Positions 7,387 to 14,520 of a DNA stretch of 21,346 bases are shown here, in pieces. A program made the translations under genes and the position numbers. Location: positions 1 through 21,346 of the forward strand of contig CAYNNI010000040.1 in NCBI GenBank assembly GCA_964398805.1. The letters run 5' to 3'. Numbering within the stretch: the first letter of the stretch is position 1; every line of letters begins with the position of its first letter. Below the pieces are notes generated by a model. The model ran no database searches. It was not told the DNA's origin and saw only the letters and a list, made by a program, of their open reading frames with translations. This stretch comes from CAISDH01 sp964398805. GTDB taxonomy: Archaea; Micrarchaeota; Micrarchaeia; Micrarchaeales; Micrarchaeaceae.

Positions 7387-8079
7387 TCAGAGCTTGTTCA
7401 GCCTTTTGTAGATCTCTTCGGGCTCCAGCTTCGTGGTAAGGAGCGGTATGCGCTCGACCTGCGCGATCTTCACCGCCAGCCTGTCGATGTTGGCGACGTT
7501 GTGTATCACGACCACCTTCGGCTTTATCGGCGCGACCCTCACAACCACAAGCGGGGACCTTCCGGTAGAGACGCGCTCGAATATGAACGCGCGTTCTGTA
7601 GTCGAGCCGAAAAGCTTCGGGTACTCCGCTGGCGACATCTCGAGTATGATGCGCATGCTGTCCAGCCTGGTATAGCCGAAAAGCTTTATCGCGTCAAGGT
7701 AGTTCGGGTTAGCGACGACCTTGCCCTCTATGATCCTGTTGAAGTCCATGCCGCTTATCGGCGCAGCGAAGTCGTGTATCGTGTATATCGGATCGCCCTC
7801 CGCCTTCTGCGGCGACAGCCTCTCAAGCTGCCCGGAGACCGCGCCGCCGTGCGTCTCGTCTATCTTGAAAAGCGCGTCCACGAACCTCTTTATCACACCG
7901 ACGCCAGGGCTGAGCCTCCTGTTGCTCTCGTAGTCGCTTATGGTCGAGGTCGAGATCCTTATGCTCTTCGCAAGCTCTATCTGCGTCACTCCGAAAAGCT
8001 CGCGCCATTTCTTCATGGCGCTGCCCGGGCTCTCGGATAGCGTTATCTCCCCTGCGATCCTCTCTCTGAGTTCATCCAT
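7387..8079 (-). CDS. XRE-type HTH transcriptional regulator, archaeal COG1709-like
   Basis: A 230-residue protein with an XRE-like helix-turn-helix at about residues 20-75 (WRELFGVTQIELAKSIRISTSTISDYESNRR) and a C-terminal domain of about 110 residues containing FGYTRLDSMRIIL, ERAFIFERVSTGRSPLVVVRVAPIKPKVVVIHNV and IPLLTTKLEPEEIYKRL. That layout is familiar from conserved archaeal predicted regulators; the C-terminal domain probably senses a ligand, but none is known. The start is set at ATG 8079 because 12 further upstream codons to 8115 would overlap the preceding gene; the chosen ATG follows that gene's stop by 4 nt. The two genes therefore look like an operon, tying the regulator to a surface protein. 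Confidence 0.8.
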   Translation of the reverse strand: MDELRERIAGEITLSESPGSAMKKWRELFGVTQIELAKSIRISTSTISDYESNRRLSPGVGVIKRFVDALFKIDETHGGAVSGQLERLSPQKAEGDPIYTIHDFAAPISGMDFNRIIEGKVVANPNYLDAIKLFGYTRLDSMRIILEMSPAEYPKLFGSTTERAFIFERVSTGRSPLVVVRVAPIKPKVVVIHNVANIDRLAVKIAQVERIPLLTTKLEPEEIYKRLNKL

Positions 8080-8083
8080 CGCG

Positions 8084-8863
8084 TCACATGTGTGGCTGCC
8101 GATTCCGCCTGGCATTCTTCCTGTGCTTGGTCCGCTTATCTACATCTTTATAGAGCGCATCTATATAGCTTTCGCTGGCGTATTCGCTGTTTTTCAGGGT
8201 CTCGGCGACGCGCGCAGCCTGCGGCTCCTTTTTCATCACGCCGTACACGACCAGCGTCACCCCGCCAAGGAAGAGCAGGATCGATGCGAGGCCCATTCCC
8301 ACCGCGGTGCCGTAGGGATAGCCCAGCTGCCCGCGGTACTCTGCCATGAGCGCCTCGTCGAGCCCAAGGTACATCACCCTTGCGCTTACCGCTGCGTTCG
8401 AGGACGCGCTCCCCTCTGTGTTGTCTATGACCACGTAAATGCTGCTGTTGTAGAGCTGGTTCCCCGGAAGCACCTTGCTGGCGTTGACCGGCAGGAGAAG
8501 CTGCGTCTGCTCAAAAACAAAGGTGCTGTTGCTTTGATACAGGCCGCGCGCGGAGCCCAGCCCTCCAGCAGAGCCGCCCGCAGCGGAAACGAGCTGCTGC
8601 CACGATCCGAATCCGCTTGCGTTGAAAAGGTAGACGTTCACGGGCGCGCTCAGCGCCGCGGAAACTATGACGGTCTGCGCATCTGACGTGTTTATGGCGA
8701 CGTAGGCGAAGCCGTTGCTCGGCACCGTCCTGTTCACGATGACAGTGGGCACGTCTGAGGTCATGCCCCCTCCCAAGGCGCGGTTCACATAGCCCGCAGA
8801 AAGGAATACCGCCGTGGCTGCCGCCAAGAGCAGCAGGCCCGAATAGATCAGCTTCTTCCTCAT
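8084..8863 (-). CDS. Membrane-anchored extracytoplasmic protein of unknown function
   Basis: I do not recognise the family. The 259-residue protein has an N-terminal hydrophobic segment (about residues 5-24), a presumably external region of about 160 residues rich in Ser, Val and Asn that looks beta-rich, a second membrane helix (about 187-209), and a basic cytoplasmic tail with KKEPQAARVAETLKNSEYASESYIDALYKDVDKR-like composition. Six N-X-S/T sequons lie at N44, N58, N81, N112, N127 and N139, all between the two helices, as expected for a glycosylated surface protein. The start at ATG 8863 is supported by a TATATATT box some 45-50 nt upstream and by the hydrophobic segment beginning at once. 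It precedes the XRE regulator gene. Confidence 0.75.
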   Translation of the reverse strand: MRKKLIYSGLLLLAAATAVFLSAGYVNRALGGGMTSDVPTVIVNRTVPSNGFAYVAINTSDAQTVIVSAALSAPVNVYLFNASGFGSWQQLVSAAGGSAGGLGSARGLYQSNSTFVFEQTQLLLPVNASKVLPGNQLYNSSIYVVIDNTEGSASSNAAVSARVMYLGLDEALMAEYRGQLGYPYGTAVGMGLASILLFLGGVTLVVYGVMKKEPQAARVAETLKNSEYASESYIDALYKDVDKRTKHRKNARRNRQPHM

Positions 8864-8905
8864 TGGAATGCCCGTTGCGCGTTCTGCAGTGATTCGGAAG
8901 CCAAG

Positions 8906-8914
8906 GAATATATA
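8906..8914 (-). promoter_or_regulatory. Predicted TATA box of the surface-protein gene
   Basis: The minus strand reads TATATATTC, an excellent archaeal TATA match, 43-51 nt before the ATG at 8863. That would give an mRNA with roughly a 15-25 nt leader. It sits in the gap after the acetyltransferase stop codon. Confidence 0.6.
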
Positions 8915-8928
8915 CAGTGCAGCCCATC

Positions 8929-9501
8929 TCACGCAGTTGCGCGCGCGCCAGCGCCCCTGCCATAGTCCTGCTTGAGCATCGCCAGCACTATCTCGTCGAC
9001 GAACATGTCGCCGACCAGGGCGTTCTGCCTCAGCACTCCCTCCTTGACGAAGCCGAGCGAGGCCAGGAGCCTCAGCGCCCGCCCGTTGAACGCCAGCACG
9101 GATGCATACGCCCTGTTTAGGCGCAGCTTGTTGAAGCAGAAGCCAAGGAGCAGTTCCAGCGCATCTTTGGCGTAGCCCTCGCCCCAGTAAGGCTTCCCCA
9201 GCCAGAACCCTACCTCGCCCTTCATGTCGCGGTAGTCCAGCCTGCCCACGTTGCATGCACCTATGAGCATCCCGGCATCGAGGCGTATCCCGAAATGGAA
9301 CCCGCTCTTTTCCTCGTACTGCTTCTTCGCCAGCCCTATCAGGGCCAGCGCATCCTCCCTCTTGTACGGATGCGGGAACTCGCCCGGGCGCGCAGCGTAA
9401 AGCGCAACCTCCTCATCGTCCGCAATCCTCGCGAGCTCGTCCGCGTCGCCCTCCTCAAGCGTCCTGAGGTACGCCCTCAGGCCCGCTGCGCGGATTTCCA
9501 T
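8929..9501 (-). CDS. GNAT acetyltransferase, RimJ/RimL-like
   Basis: A 190-residue GNAT-fold protein that transfers an acetyl group from acetyl-CoA to an amine. It starts LRAYLRTLEEGDADEL, has IGACNVGRLDYRDMKGEVGFWLGKPYWGEGYAKDALELLLGF in pieces typical of the RimJ/RimL subgroup (the GEGYA stretch is the acetyl-CoA pyrophosphate loop, here in a Q/RxxGxG/A-related form) and ends with the NxRALRLLASLGFVKEGVLR signature. Related enzymes modify N-termini of ribosomal proteins or small amines; the substrate here is unknown. A TATA element 21-30 nt before the ATG suggests a leaderless mRNA. It is divergent from the KaiC-like gene with only 58 bp between start codons. Confidence 0.85.
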   Translation of the reverse strand: MEIRAAGLRAYLRTLEEGDADELARIADDEEVALYAARPGEFPHPYKREDALALIGLAKKQYEEKSGFHFGIRLDAGMLIGACNVGRLDYRDMKGEVGFWLGKPYWGEGYAKDALELLLGFCFNKLRLNRAYASVLAFNGRALRLLASLGFVKEGVLRQNALVGDMFVDEIVLAMLKQDYGRGAGARATA

Positions 9502-9521
9502 GAAGAAAGAGCGTTCGGCAC

Positions 9522-9532
9522 ATTATTAAAAC
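9522..9532. promoter_or_regulatory. Shared divergent TATA region, GNAT / KaiC-like
   Basis: ATTATTAAAAC is an AT-rich island in GC-rich sequence. On the minus strand (TTTTAATAAT) it is centred about 25 nt before the GNAT start; on the plus strand it is centred about 34 nt before the KaiC-like start. One TATA region probably serves both genes. Confidence 0.5.
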
Positions 9533-9550
9533 TTCACTGAGCTATAGTGC

Positions 9551-9554
9551 GGTG
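9551..9554 (+). promoter_or_regulatory. Ribosome binding site of the KaiC-like gene
   Basis: GGTG with 5 nt to the ATG at 9560, complementary to the 16S 3' end (CACC). It matches the site before the E3 gene and supports this start. Confidence 0.5.
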
Positions 9555-9559
9555 TTCGC

Positions 9560-10285
9560 ATGAACGGAATACCCCGCATCAAAACTGGAATCCCAGGCCT
9601 TGATTCCATGTTCTTTGGCGGAGTGCCGGAGCAGAGCCAGGTGCTCGTAAGCGGCGGCCCGGGCGCAGGGAAGACCCTGCTCTCATTCAACATACTGTAC
9701 AACTGCGCGAAAGCGGGATTGCCCGCGGCTTTCATAACCTTTGAGGAGCAGCCAGAGGCGGTGATAAAGAACGCGAAGGAGACCTTCGCGGAATTCAGCG
9801 ACATAGACTCGCTGGTAAACGACAAGAAGTTGGTCGTCGACGGCACCGCATCGGCGCTGCGGATAGTCTCGGACACCTCGAACCCGATGTACTCGTTCGG
9901 CAACATCGTTTCCGACATCGAAGGCATAATACGGTCCAACGACGCGAAAGTTGTGGCGATAGATTCCATCTCGCTGCTCAAGCTCATGCTCGGGGACCCG
10001 TTCACGTACTACAAGTCCATGATAGCGCTCGTGTCCAACCTCAAGCGCCTGAACGTGACAACGTTCCTGACCACGGAGCTGTACTCCACGGAGCGCAAGA
10101 AGCTGAGGTTCAGCCCGGAATACTTCATATTCGACGGGATACTCGCCATGTACCAGGGCGGCGAGGAGGAGAAGCGCGTCCTTACGATGGAGGTCCTCAA
10201 GATGCGCGGAAGCAACCACAGCCTTACCCTTGCGCCCTACGAGATAACCTCCCAGGGCTTCAGGGTATTCACGATAGAGCAATGA
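9560..10285 (+). CDS. Single-domain KaiC/RecA-like ATPase
   Basis: A 241-residue ATPase of the KaiC type: an N-terminal IKTGIPGLDSMFFGGVP lead-in, Walker A GGPGAGKT at 32-39, the adjacent catalytic glutamates E62-E63 in ITFEEQ, and Walker B VVAIDS ending near D135. Single-domain KaiC proteins are abundant in archaea and mostly act as signalling or assembly ATPases with unknown partners; FlaH and RadB are better-known relatives, but no archaellum or recombinase-specific feature is seen here. It starts an operon: the next gene begins 4 nt after its stop and is a surface protein, and a RecJ-like nuclease follows. A role in clock function should not be inferred from the name. Confidence 0.88.
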   Translation: MNGIPRIKTGIPGLDSMFFGGVPEQSQVLVSGGPGAGKTLLSFNILYNCAKAGLPAAFITFEEQPEAVIKNAKETFAEFSDIDSLVNDKKLVVDGTASALRIVSDTSNPMYSFGNIVSDIEGIIRSNDAKVVAIDSISLLKLMLGDPFTYYKSMIALVSNLKRLNVTTFLTTELYSTERKKLRFSPEYFIFDGILAMYQGGEEEKRVLTMEVLKMRGSNHSLTLAPYEITSQGFRVFTIEQ

Positions 10286-10289
10286 TCCG

Positions 10290-11384
10290 ATGCAGGGCTT
10301 TCTGACCGGCATGAGGAAGCCTAGTAAAAGCAAGGCGGAGGAGGGGCGCGCCCCGCAGGCGGGCGCTGAGCGCGTCGATAGGCGGCGCCTAGTGTACGTT
10401 GGCGCAACTGCCGTGGTGGTTGCCATCGCGCTGCTCCTTGTCGTTTTCGGAAACCGCGGAAGCGCGCTTCAGAGGTGCAACGGCGTAATCCTGCAGCAGC
10501 AGCGCAACTCGTGCCTCGAGGCCCTCGCCAGCGCCGAGATGAACGCGTCCATATGCGGCTACATAGGCTACGCGCCGCGCCGCTACGACTGCCTCAGCAG
10601 CGTCGCGATCGCATCGTCCAATGCAACGCTGTGCACGAAAATCAACGACACCGCGTCAAGCGCGGCATGCGTGACCAGCATAAGCAACTCCACGCGCGAT
10701 ATCGGCTACTGCTCGCTGTTGCGCGAGCCGTACAATTCGACGTGCGCCTTCGGCATGGCCAGTGCCAGCGGCTTCGCGCACGCGGGCGACTGCCTGCTTA
10801 TAGCGAACTCGTCGCAAAGGTCAACCTGCATGGCTCTCAACGGATTCCGAAGCGCGGTAGTTGGCCTGAACGCGAGCTTCTGCGCCGGGCTCCCGGATTC
10901 GAGCAACACATCGCTCCTATCCTCGATGGTGTCGATGAGCAATCCGCATGGCGCGCAGGCCATGGAGCTCTCGCTGCTCAACGCGACACCGCGAAGCTAC
11001 TGCTATTACAGCCTCGCGGTGCAGATACCCGACAGGAGCCTCTGCAATCTCACCTCGGGCTACATGTACCTGCTTTGCAACTCCACGTTTTCGGGCCACG
11101 TGAACGCGACACCTGCAAACGCGACCAGCCTTTCCACGTGCGGCTACATCCCAGACTACCTCAGGCCGCTGTGCGAGTACGGCATCGTCACTGCGCAGGC
11201 CATTGAAGGCAGGAACGCGAGCGTGTGCCTCCAGATAAGCATCACGCAATACCAGTACTCCTGCATGGCATCGCTCGCGTCGAAATACGGGAACGCTTCG
11301 TACTGCGCGCTCATAGGCAACTCCACGGTCAAGCAGTCCTGCGAATTCGGCGCAGCACACGGCGCAAGCGCGCCTGCGGGGTAG
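10290..11384 (+). CDS. Signal-anchored surface protein with tandem two-cysteine repeats
   Basis: I do not recognise a named family. The 364-residue protein has a basic cytoplasmic N-terminus (1-33), one membrane helix (about 34-54), and a long external region. That region contains 20 cysteines, at 63, 75, 89, 101, 115, 127, 141, 152, 168, 180, 198, 238, 252, 263, 284, 295, 313, 325, 339 and 351. Spacings alternate near 12 and 14 residues, giving a repeat of about 26 residues with two Cys each, roughly ten copies. Sixteen N-X-S/T sequons are interspersed, so it is likely secreted, disulfide-bonded and glycosylated. Each unit resembles a helical hairpin. It is co-transcribed with the KaiC-like ATPase (4-nt gap) and the RecJ-like gene (8-nt gap). 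Confidence 0.8.
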   Translation: MQGFLTGMRKPSKSKAEEGRAPQAGAERVDRRRLVYVGATAVVVAIALLLVVFGNRGSALQRCNGVILQQQRNSCLEALASAEMNASICGYIGYAPRRYDCLSSVAIASSNATLCTKINDTASSAACVTSISNSTRDIGYCSLLREPYNSTCAFGMASASGFAHAGDCLLIANSSQRSTCMALNGFRSAVVGLNASFCAGLPDSSNTSLLSSMVSMSNPHGAQAMELSLLNATPRSYCYYSLAVQIPDRSLCNLTSGYMYLLCNSTFSGHVNATPANATSLSTCGYIPDYLRPLCEYGIVTAQAIEGRNASVCLQISITQYQYSCMASLASKYGNASYCALIGNSTVKQSCEFGAAHGASAPAG

Positions 11385-11392
11385 TGATGTAA

Positions 11393-12763
11393 TTGGCGAA
11401 GAGAATCGGAATAGTCTCTGCAATAGGCCCCTCGCGGCGAAACGGCGTAGTCTACGGCCTGGTCGGCTCGACGCCCGCGCAGTCGGCATCGATATCAGAG
11501 CTCGCGCTCTATGACAAGGTCGAGGCCGAGGGCGGGATGCTCATAAAGACCGGCACAGCCAGCGCAAAGGAGTATCGCGAAACGCTCGAAAAGAGCATCA
11601 AGGCCCTGGGCCTCGGCGCCAACGCCAAGAAGTTGGAACTCGCGGGCCGGCCGTACCGCGCCCAGGCCAAGCTGCTGATCCCGAGGCTCATAGGCGCTGC
11701 GGCAGAGCTCGCCAAGGCCCTGGTGTCCAGCGCGCCCATGGTGGTGAGGTTCCACAGCGACGGCGACGGGATTAGCGGCGCTACCGCGCTTTACCGGGCA
11801 ATCTCGCGCATGCAGGAAAAGCTGGGCGCCGTGGAGCCCGCGATAACATGGAACATGAACAAGCGCATCGCTTACGGCGAGGACGAGCTGAACGAGGACC
11901 GCATGTTCTTCGGCGCGTGGAAGAGCGCAGAGAGGCCGGTGCTGCTGATAACGGACTTCGGCACCTCGCCCGATAGCGTGAGGGCGCTCGAGGCGCTCCG
12001 CGAGGCCGCGGTCATCATAATGCTGGACCACCACCCGCCTTATGAGGGCTTCCCGCGCAGCGCGGCGAGCCATTACATAAACAGCTGGGACCTCGGCGCC
12101 GATTCCGACTTCACCGCCGGCCTGCTGTCCTGCCTGCTGGCGGAGATACTGTGCGACGTTGACGTCGAGGACCTGAAAGCCGCGTCGCTGCTGAGCGACT
12201 ACAGCACCTACGCGGACAAGGGCAGCGCCGCAGTTTCGAAGACGGCGCTCATACTCGACTTCCTTGCCGCTAGCGGCTCGCAGGTCAAGCCTGCGGGGAT
12301 AGATGCGGTGCTCGGCGACCGAGAGCGCCGGGATGAGACGGCAATGCGCGCGAAGAGCATGCAGGACGAGGCTCTCGCCATGGGGCTCAAGACCATGAGG
12401 AGCTACAGGTCGAGGTCCGGCATCAACGTATACGTGCTCGATTTCGGGCACATAGCGAAGCTCGGGCTGGACTTCCCGCCGCCGGGGAGGCTGGGCTCCA
12501 TATTGCAGCGCGAGCTCGAGTCGCGCAACGGCGCGAACACGGTAACGATAATCTATTCAAAGTCCAGGATCAGCGTCAGGATCAGCGGCGGCGTCGTGGA
12601 CAGCGTCAGGATACTGGATGTCATAGCCAGGATTAAGAAATCCGCGGACTTCGAATTCTCGGGAGGCGGCCACACGAAAGCAGCGGGGATAGGCGCAGAG
12701 AGCAGCCACATAAAGGACATAGTCGACACGCTCCTGCTGGAGCTCGGCGTGGAGAAGCGCTGA
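11393..12763 (+). CDS. RecJ-like DHH/DHHA1 family phosphoesterase (single-strand exonuclease)
   Basis: A 456-residue DHH-superfamily nuclease. Metal-binding motifs are visible in order: FHSDGDGISG (H121, D123, D125), ITDFG (D188), and LDHHPP (D212-H213-H214); the C-terminal DHHA1 domain ends with GGGHTKAAG (H427). About 100 extra residues precede motif I. Archaeal relatives include the GINS-associated nuclease GAN, which acts in replication and repair, and other RecJ-like enzymes; the sequence alone does not decide which. The start is a TTG at 11393: the nearer ATG at 11386 is immediately followed by TAA, and a GTGAT ribosome site (11384-11388) lies 4 nt before the TTG. Its stop codon abuts that of rfcL on the other strand. 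Confidence 0.87.
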   Translation: MAKRIGIVSAIGPSRRNGVVYGLVGSTPAQSASISELALYDKVEAEGGMLIKTGTASAKEYRETLEKSIKALGLGANAKKLELAGRPYRAQAKLLIPRLIGAAAELAKALVSSAPMVVRFHSDGDGISGATALYRAISRMQEKLGAVEPAITWNMNKRIAYGEDELNEDRMFFGAWKSAERPVLLITDFGTSPDSVRALEALREAAVIIMLDHHPPYEGFPRSAASHYINSWDLGADSDFTAGLLSCLLAEILCDVDVEDLKAASLLSDYSTYADKGSAAVSKTALILDFLAASGSQVKPAGIDAVLGDRERRDETAMRAKSMQDEALAMGLKTMRSYRSRSGINVYVLDFGHIAKLGLDFPPPGRLGSILQRELESRNGANTVTIIYSKSRISVRISGGVVDSVRILDVIARIKKSADFEFSGGGHTKAAGIGAESSHIKDIVDTLLLELGVEKR

Positions 12764-13996
12764 TCACGCGTGCAGCTCCACTACGCCCTTGGCCTCCTTC
12801 TCATCAAGCCCGTAATCGCTCATTAGCCTGTCTATGACGTCTTCCTGCTTCGCGTGTTCCTTCGAGATCTTGCGACCGGCCTCTGCGGCTATTATCTCGA
12901 GCTCGCCCCTGACTATGTCCTTGACGCTCGCGTGGAATGCGCGCTGCAGCCTCTTCGCTATGGTTGCGCTCAGCTTCCTCGACTCCTTGCTGCCGCTGAG
13001 CGCCTTTATCCTCTGCGGGAAGGCGTAGCCGAAGCGCCTGCTCGGGTACTCCTCCTTCGCCAGCGCGATCCCGCTCGACATGCACGCGTTCATGTAGCGC
13101 CAGTAGGTGTAGTACTGCGACCTTACGGCCCTTGTCGCGAATATGGTTGCGCGCCCGAGCGCGCTGAACGCGCTGCGCATCTCCGAAACCTTCAGGTACC
13201 TCCTCGGTATGTTCTCGTCCAGCCAGCTGATCAGCATGTCGTTGGTAAGGTCGGTGCTCATTATCGCCCTGAGGGGCGCGGAAGCGCTGTTGGCGTAGAA
13301 TATCTTGTCCAGGAGCTCGAAGACGTCTATCTTCCTGTCGCGCATCCCGAGCACGTCAGTGGCGTCCTCTTTCGCGCCCGCCACGGCGAAAAGGTCGTTT
13401 ATCGCGCTCCGCGCATCGCCGTTCGAGCGCTGCGATATCGTCTCTATCTGCCCTCTTTCCGCACTGGCCCCTGCGCGCGCGCACACCCTTTGCAGCAGCG
13501 CCGCGATGGTCTCTGCAGGCAGCCTCTTGAACTCCACAGGGTCCGTCTTGCCGCGGAGGAACGTTATGCTCTGGTCCCACATGCTGTTCGCAACGAATAT
13601 CACAGGGTTGTGCGCGCGCTGGATGAGTTCCCCGACCGCAGAAGCTGCTCCCTTGTCGAATCCCGACGCGAGCTCGTCTATCTCGTCGAGCACTATCACG
13701 TTCCTGCTTCCGCGCATGCTCCTCGACGTTGCTGCGGCTATCAGGCGCCTCTCGATGCTGGCCTTGTCCCTGTAGTCGTTCGCGCCCATCTCGACCAAGT
13801 TCCAGCCGTGCTCTTCGGAGAGCAGGTGCACCGAAGCTGTCTTGCCGGTGCCTGCCGGGCCGTAGACCAGCAGCGGCTGCCTCGCCTTGCCGTTGTCGAT
13901 GTCCGAGGCGAATTTCCTCAGCTTGCCTACCGCGCTCTCGTTGCCGAGTATCTCGCCGAGCGAGGAAAGCCTGTAGAACTCATCGTAGCCCGCCAT
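12764..13996 (-). CDS. rfcL: Replication factor C large subunit (clamp loader)
   Basis: The AAA+ large subunit of the archaeal clamp loader, which with RfcS opens and loads the PCNA ring at primer ends. It starts with the RfcL-type LGEILGNESAVGKLRKF, then Walker A GPAGTGKT (46-53), Walker B VIVLDEID (about 100-107), sensor and arginine-finger region (NGDARSAINDL), and a helical collar domain from about 215 onward (YYTYWRYMNAC, FPQRIKAL). At 410 residues it is shorter than many archaeal RfcL proteins (about 480 or more), and the C-terminus ends VVELHA with no recognisable PIP-box. The start is ATG 13996; a TTG immediately upstream is less likely. No small subunit gene is in the window. Confidence 0.9.
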   Translation of the reverse strand: MAGYDEFYRLSSLGEILGNESAVGKLRKFASDIDNGKARQPLLVYGPAGTGKTASVHLLSEEHGWNLVEMGANDYRDKASIERRLIAAATSRSMRGSRNVIVLDEIDELASGFDKGAASAVGELIQRAHNPVIFVANSMWDQSITFLRGKTDPVEFKRLPAETIAALLQRVCARAGASAERGQIETISQRSNGDARSAINDLFAVAGAKEDATDVLGMRDRKIDVFELLDKIFYANSASAPLRAIMSTDLTNDMLISWLDENIPRRYLKVSEMRSAFSALGRATIFATRAVRSQYYTYWRYMNACMSSGIALAKEEYPSRRFGYAFPQRIKALSGSKESRKLSATIAKRLQRAFHASVKDIVRGELEIIAAEAGRKISKEHAKQEDVIDRLMSDYGLDEKEAKGVVELHA

Positions 13997-14030
13997 CAAA
14001 TCGCGGTCCAGCGCCCTGGCGCGCCGCCCC

Positions 14031-14039
14031 CTTATACTT
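14031..14039 (-). promoter_or_regulatory. Predicted TATA box of rfcL
   Basis: The minus strand reads AAGTATAAG, 35-43 nt before the ATG at 13996, in otherwise very GC-rich sequence. A 5-15 nt leader would result. Confidence 0.5.
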
Positions 14040-14058
14040 TCGATGCGAACAAATTAAT

Positions 14059-14120
14059 GGCTGCGCCTCGGGATTGCATGCCGTTGGCCTGTCGTGCCGT
14101 CAAGGAAAGGCCGCGCAGCC
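14059..14120 (-). other. Structured intergenic element downstream of the 95-residue gene
   Basis: GGCTGCGC (14059-14066) and GCGCAGCC (14113-14120) form a perfect 8-bp outer stem. Inside it, GGCCT (14086-14090) pairs with AGGCC (14108-14112), stacking directly on the 3' arm. On the minus strand it begins 1 nt after the stop codon of the 95-residue gene, so it could be that gene's terminator or a 3'-UTR RNA structure; sequence after it on that strand is ATTAATTTGTTC, weakly T-rich. It does not fold as a tRNA: there is no T-arm consensus. Confidence 0.5.
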
Positions 14121-14121
14121 G

Positions 14122-14409
14122 TTATCTGCGCATTTCTGTGATGTCGCGCATCGCTTCAATGCTCAGGTCGCCCCTGCCCACTGCCTTCTTAAGTATGTCC
14201 TGCGTCTCGGCGGGGCAGCCCGCTATGAAATTGTCTATAAGGTAGAATCCCATCCTCAGTTCGCATAACACAGAGCCCTTGCTCAGCATGAGCGCGTAGG
14301 CGGTGCGCTTCGAGATGCCGTCGCTCCTGAGCAGCTCGTCGAACGCCTTCTCCGCCTCGTCAACAACAGCCTTGCGATCGCGATGCTCATCCTGTGCAGA
14401 TTCGGTCAT
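14122..14409 (-). CDS. Small hypothetical helical protein
   Basis: A 95-residue protein I do not recognise. It is charged, with no membrane segment, and looks almost wholly helical: an acidic start (TESAQDEHRDRK), a helix AVVDEAEKAFDELL, a possible helix-turn-helix-like stretch ISKRTAYALMLSKGSVLCELRM, and a final helix ILKKAVGRGDLSIEAMRDITEM. The start at ATG 14409 is supported by a TATAAATATC box 28-37 nt upstream. It is transcribed divergently from the prenyltransferase operon and followed by a stable inverted repeat. A coding role is supported by the GC-rich third-position pattern and promoter, but function is unknown. Confidence 0.62.
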   Translation of the reverse strand: MTESAQDEHRDRKAVVDEAEKAFDELLRSDGISKRTAYALMLSKGSVLCELRMGFYLIDNFIAGCPAETQDILKKAVGRGDLSIEAMRDITEMRR

Positions 14410-14436
14410 TGTATCGCGTTATCCTGTGTCCGGGGA

Positions 14437-14446
14437 GATATTTATA
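14437..14446 (-). promoter_or_regulatory. Predicted TATA box of the 95-residue gene
   Basis: The minus strand reads TATAAATATC, close to the archaeal consensus, 28-37 nt before ATG 14409, implying a leader of only a few nucleotides. Confidence 0.6.
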
Positions 14447-14520
14447 CCTGCGGTTATGGCGCAATTTGCTTGACAAGTCCTGCCATATTGTAAAGCAGGC
14501 GCAGGGCAGGCACCCCAAAA

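Noticed and set aside
8864..9256. N-terminal extension of the 259-residue surface protein into the acetyltransferase gene
   Set aside because: The added segment is an Arg/Gly/Ala-rich shadow of the GNAT gene; starting at 8863 puts the signal-anchor at the N-terminus and a TATA box upstream.
9560..10285. Circadian clock gene kaiC
   Set aside because: Only a single KaiC-type domain is present and there are no kaiA or kaiB genes; such proteins are common in archaea without clocks.
14059..14120. A tRNA in the structured intergenic element
   Set aside because: Terminal 7-8 bp stems resemble an acceptor stem and the length is near 62 nt, but neither strand contains a T-arm GTTC motif or a proper anticodon arm.
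12854..14245. A 463-codon open frame on the plus strand opposite rfcL
   Set aside because: It is antisense to a gene with complete clamp-loader motifs, its translation is Arg/Val/His-rich without domains, and it exists because GC-rich coding DNA has few stops on the other strand.
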